Shown one piece after another: positions 60,450 to 64,000 of a stretch of 64,000 bases of DNA (the first letter of the stretch is position 1; every line of letters starts with the position of its first letter). This DNA is from Brevibacillus reuszeri (GTDB lineage: Bacteria > Bacillota > Bacilli > Brevibacillales > Brevibacillaceae): the NCBI RefSeq assembly GCF_002897295.1, contig NZ_BEXF01000001.1, positions 434,001-498,000 of the forward strand, written 5' to 3'. Below the pieces are notes generated by a model, which had not been told where the DNA came from, did no database searches, and was given only the letters and a program-made list of their open reading frames with translations. The translations under genes and the position numbers were made by a program.

Positions 60450-61250
60450 ATGTACGAATTGCAACAGGAGGCTTTTTATAAAGTAAAACCACTACTTGAC
60501 GGTGGTTATCTACATCCAGAAATTCTTTCAATTATCGAAGGTAATAATCCTGGTTGGATATTTGCTGATCAAAGTGCACAACCAAGGAGCGCTTTAGTAT
60601 GGAGTAAAGGCATTCAAGGCTTTTATCTAATTGGTGACCATACCAATCAAGAATTTATCAATACGTTGGATGGTTTTATTTCCAGTAGCATTGCACCGCG
60701 GATGAGAGAGCTTAGTTTGGACCATTTTGAAGTTTCAGGTCACCACAATAATTGGGATATGGAATCAATTTTCGCCTCTAGGAACCTTCATCAATTTGAA
60801 CAAATGGTATTCAAGTTATTTCATAAGCCTTTTGTGTCAAGCGCTAAGGGGTTAAAAATAATCAATCTAAAATTAGATGAATGGGAGAATCAAGAGTTAA
60901 TTAATTTAGAATTTTTGAAAGAGCATATTCATCTATTTTGGTCAACGAAAGATGACTTTTTGCAAAGGGGATACGGCTTTGCTGCAGTGGAAGGATTGGA
61001 AATCATTGGTCTGAGTTATTCTAGTTTTGTTACAGAGGACACGCATGCAATCGGAATTGAAACCCTCCCTCATTATCAGAATAAGGGAGTAGGAACTCAT
61101 CTAGCAACTTTACTAGTGGAGGATATACTTACAAATAGCTTTACTCCTTACTGGGATTGTTCATTGGATAATAAAGCGTCAAAAAAATTGGCACAACGAC
61201 TGGGATTCCAGCAGGTTCATCAATACAAGTGCAATAGCTTTTCAGTATAA
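60450..61250 (+). CDS. GNAT-type acetyltransferase (PF12746-like)
   Basis: A 266-aa protein. The N-terminal half is unlike standard GNATs (LQQEAFYKVKPLLDGGYLHPEILSIIEG). The C-terminal half has the acetyl-CoA loop IETLPHYQNKGVGTHLATLL and SKKLAQRLGFQQVHQY. This two-part arrangement fits the GNAT_acetyltran family. ATG 60450 follows AAGGGGGAG; the longer ORF runs into the upstream repeat and lacks a site. Substrate unknown. Confidence 0.83.
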   Translation: MYELQQEAFYKVKPLLDGGYLHPEILSIIEGNNPGWIFADQSAQPRSALVWSKGIQGFYLIGDHTNQEFINTLDGFISSSIAPRMRELSLDHFEVSGHHNNWDMESIFASRNLHQFEQMVFKLFHKPFVSSAKGLKIINLKLDEWENQELINLEFLKEHIHLFWSTKDDFLQRGYGFAAVEGLEIIGLSYSSFVTEDTHAIGIETLPHYQNKGVGTHLATLLVEDILTNSFTPYWDCSLDNKASKKLAQRLGFQQVHQYKCNSFSV

Positions 61251-61283
61251 GCCAGGTAACTGATAAGGGGGCTTAATAAAATA

Positions 61284-61547
61284 GTGAGAGTGCACTGTCC
61301 TTGTTGCGGCTATTTTACTTTCGGTAGCAAAGAAGAGGCTCTTTTTGAAATCTGTGAAGTATGTTTTTGGCAGTATGACGAAGTGGCTCATGATATGCCT
61401 GAAATAAACATCGGCGCAAACCATATATCGTTGAACCAAGCAAGGGAGAATTACAGGGATTTCGGGGCATGTGAGAGAAATTTTAAAGATTCGGTTAGAG
61501 AACCGTACAAAGAAGAGTATCCCGAAAATAATTTACCTCGGGAGTAA
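61284..61547 (+). CDS. CPCC family cysteine-rich protein
   Basis: An 87-aa protein with VHCPCCGYFTFG near the N-terminus and ICEVCFWQYDE ~20 residues later, giving a four-cysteine zinc-ribbon-like arrangement (C-P-C-C-G then C-x-x-C). This is the CPCC domain family, found widely with unknown function. The GTG start at 61284 has only GGGGG ~13 bases upstream. Located 33 bp after the GNAT gene and possibly co-transcribed with it. Confidence 0.85.
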   Translation: MRVHCPCCGYFTFGSKEEALFEICEVCFWQYDEVAHDMPEINIGANHISLNQARENYRDFGACERNFKDSVREPYKEEYPENNLPRE

Positions 61548-61569
61548 AAGAGTAACGACTGTGTTGCAC

Positions 61570-61655
61570 TGACGGGTTCGATAGTGGTGCAACCATAAAT
61601 AGAGGCTGCTGGTGTTAATACCGGCAGCCTTTTGCCAAACTAAAGGGCAGTTTAC
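61570..61655. repeat. Intergenic repeat, subtype B, copy 2
   Basis: GACGGGTTCGATAGTGGTGC, then AGGCTGCTGGT (61602-61612) with ACCGGCAGCCT (61620-61630) (one G-U), TTTT, and CCAAACTAAAGGGCAG. Closely matches the copy at 60240-60320. Confidence 0.7.
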
Positions 61656-61679
61656 CTATAAGAATCTTTAGCTTATTTT

Positions 61680-62609
61680 CTATAGTATGGCCTCTTTGGA
61701 TAATGAGGCATGTACCCCGTTTATACCATTGACTAGCTGCGTTATACGCAAATCAACAAGAAGGCTTGACAAATTTAACGCCTCTTTACGCTCAAAAGCA
61801 TACAATTCCTGCATCCAATCAAGCATTCCCTCTAAGGCAATCATCGCTGCTTCATGTACATCTTCATGGAATCCAAAGGTAATTCTCTTTAGGGGAGTTT
61901 CTGCTCTTGGGAATGATAAACATTGATCTATGACAGAGAAGGTTAGATCGACTAACTGCATTGGGCATTCGAGAGCTGGACTGGATACCTCTCCATCACC
62001 TTGAACAGCATGACCGTCACCAACTGAAAAAAGGCCACCTTCTACTGCTATGGGTAAGTATAAAATACTGCCAGGTACAAGTTCTTTACAATCAATATTC
62101 CCTCCACAGAACCGCGGAGGGTAAGTGGAGTGTATCCCTTCCTCATTTGGAGGCATGCCCATAATACCCATAAAGGGCTTGAGCTGTATTTTATGCCCTT
62201 TGTTACTAATCCCTAAATGGTTAGAAGAATCTAGCTCCCACATCAAAAAATACTCTGGTCCCTCGTGAAGACCCAATCTTTTGTTAATAGTATTCGGGAA
62301 TCCACCTCCGCTACTCCAGCCCCAATTGCCGGTCTTAATATCGTTAATATGAATAGCCAAGGTTTTTCCTTCTTTTGCTCCATTAATGTAGATAGGACCG
62401 ATCAAGGCATGGCCGCTGTCTTGTGGATGATCTCTTTCACAAAATTTCTCTCTTACACCGTCTAATTGAAATGGACCAGTATTCCACCCGGCGTCAATAG
62501 TCTCAAAGCGAACGGTGTCACCCGAATTGATTGATAGTATTGGGGTGAACTCCTTTGAAAAAGAACCGTGGAGAGTTGAACGATCTGGGTGAATAAAAAA
62601 CTCAGCCAT
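61680..62609 (-). CDS. Acetamidase/formamidase family protein
   Basis: A 309-aa FmdA/AmdA-type amidase. Motifs are GDTVRFETIDAGW, GHALIGPIYINGAKEGKTL, GGGFPNTINKRLG, MGMPPNEEGIHSTYPPRFCGGNID and VGDGHAVQGDGEV, the family-specific Asp/His/Glu-rich segments. These zinc enzymes hydrolyse formamide or acetamide to ammonia and the acid. TAGGAGGTG precedes the ATG. Divergent from the TIMP-like gene. Confidence 0.9.
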   Translation of the reverse strand: MAEFFIHPDRSTLHGSFSKEFTPILSINSGDTVRFETIDAGWNTGPFQLDGVREKFCERDHPQDSGHALIGPIYINGAKEGKTLAIHINDIKTGNWGWSSGGGFPNTINKRLGLHEGPEYFLMWELDSSNHLGISNKGHKIQLKPFMGIMGMPPNEEGIHSTYPPRFCGGNIDCKELVPGSILYLPIAVEGGLFSVGDGHAVQGDGEVSSPALECPMQLVDLTFSVIDQCLSFPRAETPLKRITFGFHEDVHEAAMIALEGMLDWMQELYAFERKEALNLSSLLVDLRITQLVNGINGVHASLSKEAIL

Positions 62610-62688
62610 ATAGACACCTCCTAATTTGTATCCTATATTATTATATAACAGGGTATTTATGGTAAACGCGCTGAGGTTGTGATTACTT

Positions 62689-62780
62689 TTCGAAATATTG
62701 AGCTAACGGGTATCGATAGTGAAATAAGGTGGGCTGCATCCGGCAGTCCTTTTTGCTCCGCGAAAGGGCAGTTTAACGGA
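62689..62780. repeat. Intergenic repeat, divergent subtype B, copy 3
   Basis: GAGCTAACGGGTATCGATAG, then GGGCTGCATCCGGCAGTCC and CGAAAGGGCAGTTTAACGG, the same order of parts as the two clear copies but with a degraded hairpin. It ends just before the TIMP-like gene. Confidence 0.5.
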
Positions 62781-62814
62781 GAAGATCAATTGTTATTAAA
62801 AGTAAAAAAAGAGG

Positions 62815-63348
62815 GTGTCGAATATCTGGAAGTCCTTAACGATATGGTTTATTTTGTTTACTTTTGTTTTTTCTCTCCCGAATGATGGGTTTGCATGTTC
62901 TTGTGACATTCCTGATACTGCGCAAGAAAGTGTTCAGTTATCAGATCATGCATTTGTTGGTAAGGTTATTAGTATTCAGCAAGAGCGAACGACAGATGCT
63001 TTTCATACGAACATCCAGTTTAAAGTGCAAGATGCTTTAAAAAATGTTGATACAGAGGTTCTGACTCTAAAAGATGATCTTGGTTCTTGTGGCATTCAAT
63101 TTAAAGAGGGATCAACTTATATTGTTTATGCTAACTATGGAACCGACATTGAACAAACTAAGGAATATCTAAAAGCCAGTTCTTGTTTGGGAACGACTAA
63201 CATATATACAGCAATCTATGATCTTTACGAATTAAAAGCGTGGAAATCATTATCAAAATTAATATCTACGATCATCTTGATAGTCTCTGTAACTCTATTG
63301 ATAATTGTTGGTGTTAAACAGAGGAGTAAAAAAAGAAAACTGGTGTAG
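62815..63348 (+). CDS. Exported TIMP/netrin-like protein with C-terminal membrane anchor
   Basis: A 177-aa protein. The N-terminus is a signal peptide (WFILFTFVFSLPNDGFA), and the mature protein would begin CSCDIPDTA. C-x-C at the mature N-terminus followed by E-SDHAFVGKV and further cysteines is the TIMP/netrin-like pattern known from tissue inhibitors of metalloproteases. A C-terminal helix (ISTIILIVSVTLLIIVG) anchors it, facing outward. Start is the GTG at 62815; the ribosome binding site (AAAGAGG) sits too close, so the start is uncertain. A repeat copy lies immediately upstream and may have displaced the original leader. Confidence 0.65.
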   Translation: MSNIWKSLTIWFILFTFVFSLPNDGFACSCDIPDTAQESVQLSDHAFVGKVISIQQERTTDAFHTNIQFKVQDALKNVDTEVLTLKDDLGSCGIQFKEGSTYIVYANYGTDIEQTKEYLKASSCLGTTNIYTAIYDLYELKAWKSLSKLISTIILIVSVTLLIIVGVKQRSKKRKLV

Positions 63349-63360
63349 ATCATTACTGCA

Positions 63361-63413
63361 CTAACGGGAAACGATAATTGAACAACAACAGCGGCAGTCT
63401 AAGACTTTATTTA
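63361..63413. repeat. Intergenic repeat, subtype A, copy 2
   Basis: CTAACGGGAAACGATAATTG then AACAACAACAGCGGCAGTC and TAAGACTTTATTTAT, nearly identical in order and spacing to 57132-57185. A hairpin AAGACTT/AAGTCTT follows. Confidence 0.6.
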
Positions 63414-63510
63414 TCAAGTCTTGTTCTGTCGCTGCATTATTTATTGGACCCAGTCTAAAACTTTATTTTCACAGAACACCTTTATTAAATATTCCATGGT
63501 TAGCCTACTC

Positions 63511-64000
63511 TTAATCCGCTGATTGAACCACCGAATGCCGTGGTGCCATACTAGACAATACAAACACGGTAATGATGGCGATGAGTACGCCGAGTACCCC
63601 GAACCAGGTAATGGATGCCAAAGAAATACGGTTAACGATCAGCCCACCGATTCCTGCGCCGACAGCCATGGCAAGCTGCATCATGGAACTGTTCAAGCTC
63701 AGCATGACGCCCGATGATTCAGGAACAAGCGAAACCAGGTTAAATTGCTGCGCGGGAGCGGATGACCAAGCGGAAAAAGACCAGAGGATCAAAATGGCGA
63801 ATACAGCAATAACCGACTGTCCGACTAAGGATAGCAAAATTAACGAAATGACGTGAAGCACCATCCCTGATACGAGCGTGTATTTGATGCCCCGTTTATC
63901 CGCATTGTAGCCGCCGACTTTCGAGCCAATCAAACTAGCAACGCCGAATACGAAAAGAGCTGCGCTAATCAATGATTCATTTAAATGAGTCACCTCTAAC
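63511..64000 (-). CDS. MFS transporter, C-terminal part (runs off the window end)
   Basis: The frame is open to the window edge (LEV before the GTG at 63993). The visible ~163 residues are the C-terminal half of an MFS protein with about five or six helices. LIGSKVGGYNADKRGIKYTL resembles the cytoplasmic motif between helices 8 and 9, and MAVGAGIGGLIVNR is a late-helix motif of DHA1-type (AraJ-like) exporters. The substrate is unknown. Confidence 0.82.
   Translation of the reverse strand, partial: LEVTHLNESLISAALFVFGVASLIGSKVGGYNADKRGIKYTLVSGMVLHVISLILLSLVGQSVIAVFAILILWSFSAWSSAPAQQFNLVSLVPESSGVMLSLNSSMMQLAMAVGAGIGGLIVNRISLASITWFGVLGVLIAIITVFVLSSMAPRHSVVQSAD

Noticed and set aside
62679..62885. 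68-codon plus-strand ORF overlapping the TIMP-like gene start
   Set aside because: It runs through the degraded intergenic repeat and overlaps the signal peptide in another frame; no ribosome binding site or family.
1..64000. CRISPR array, tRNA or rRNA genes
   Set aside because: No regularly spaced direct repeats, tRNA cloverleaf signals or rRNA signature sequences were seen.

Overview
The window looks like chromosome of a spore-former-type Firmicute. Brevibacillus or a close Paenibacillaceae relative is my best guess. This rests on strong AGGAGG-type ribosome binding sites, frequent GTG/TTG starts, CodY-like boxes, a ydaO-type c-di-AMP riboswitch, an OpuC-type osmoprotectant transporter, a PBP3-like transpeptidase and the general protein repertoire. 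The genus is inference. I see no rRNA, tRNA, CRISPR array, prophage or intact insertion sequence.

Layout. 1-8 kb: end of an amino-acid ABC transporter, then a tightly packed plus-strand run (threonine-synthase-like PLP enzyme, 2-hydroxyacid dehydrogenase, Zn-alcohol dehydrogenase, KduD-like SDR, KDG kinase, KDPG aldolase, HpaI-type aldolase, class V PLP enzyme). It reads as catabolism of a sugar acid or amino-sugar acid to pyruvate and glyceraldehyde-3-phosphate. 8-10.6 kb: a minus-strand GNAT-MFS operon behind a 26-codon leader ORF and three tandem intrinsic terminators, divergent from a D-cysteine desulfhydrase-like gene. 11.8-13 kb: a DUF2935 protein and the relic of an alkaline phosphatase. 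13-18.4 kb: a multidomain regulator followed by MFS transporter, M20 amidohydrolase and glutaminase. 18.4-21.7 kb: DoxX protein, Crp/Fnr regulator, PfkB sugar kinase, AEC transporter. 21.8-25.3 kb: c-di-AMP riboswitch with terminator controlling opuCA-CB-CC-CD, whose ATPase lacks CBS domains.

25.3-29 kb holds a GDSL esterase, a FabG-like SDR and an orphan lipoprotein. 29-41.4 kb is a peptide uptake and breakdown island: binding protein, two permeases, an oppositely oriented LysR regulator, two ATPases, proline iminopeptidase, M20 amidohydrolase, gamma-glutamyltransferase without an evident signal peptide, and a second binding protein. CodY-like boxes precede the first gene and the M20 gene. 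41.5-50.8 kb carries a TVP38 membrane protein, cupin, FHA-winged-helix regulator, a histidine kinase and STAS pair that looks like one gene split at an A8 tract, a PBP3-like transpeptidase, a divergent XRE-cupin/LysE pair, a VOC protein, a secreted protein and a MazG-like protein.

50.8-64 kb looks more accessory and in places AT-richer: MetX-like hydrolase with divergent LysR, aldo/keto reductase, GNATs, orphan lipoprotein, PadR plus BtrH-like operon with a 20-bp palindromic operator, SDR, CPCC protein, acetamidase, a TIMP-like exported protein and a partial MFS. Dispersed intergenic repeats and decayed coding fragments sit between these genes.
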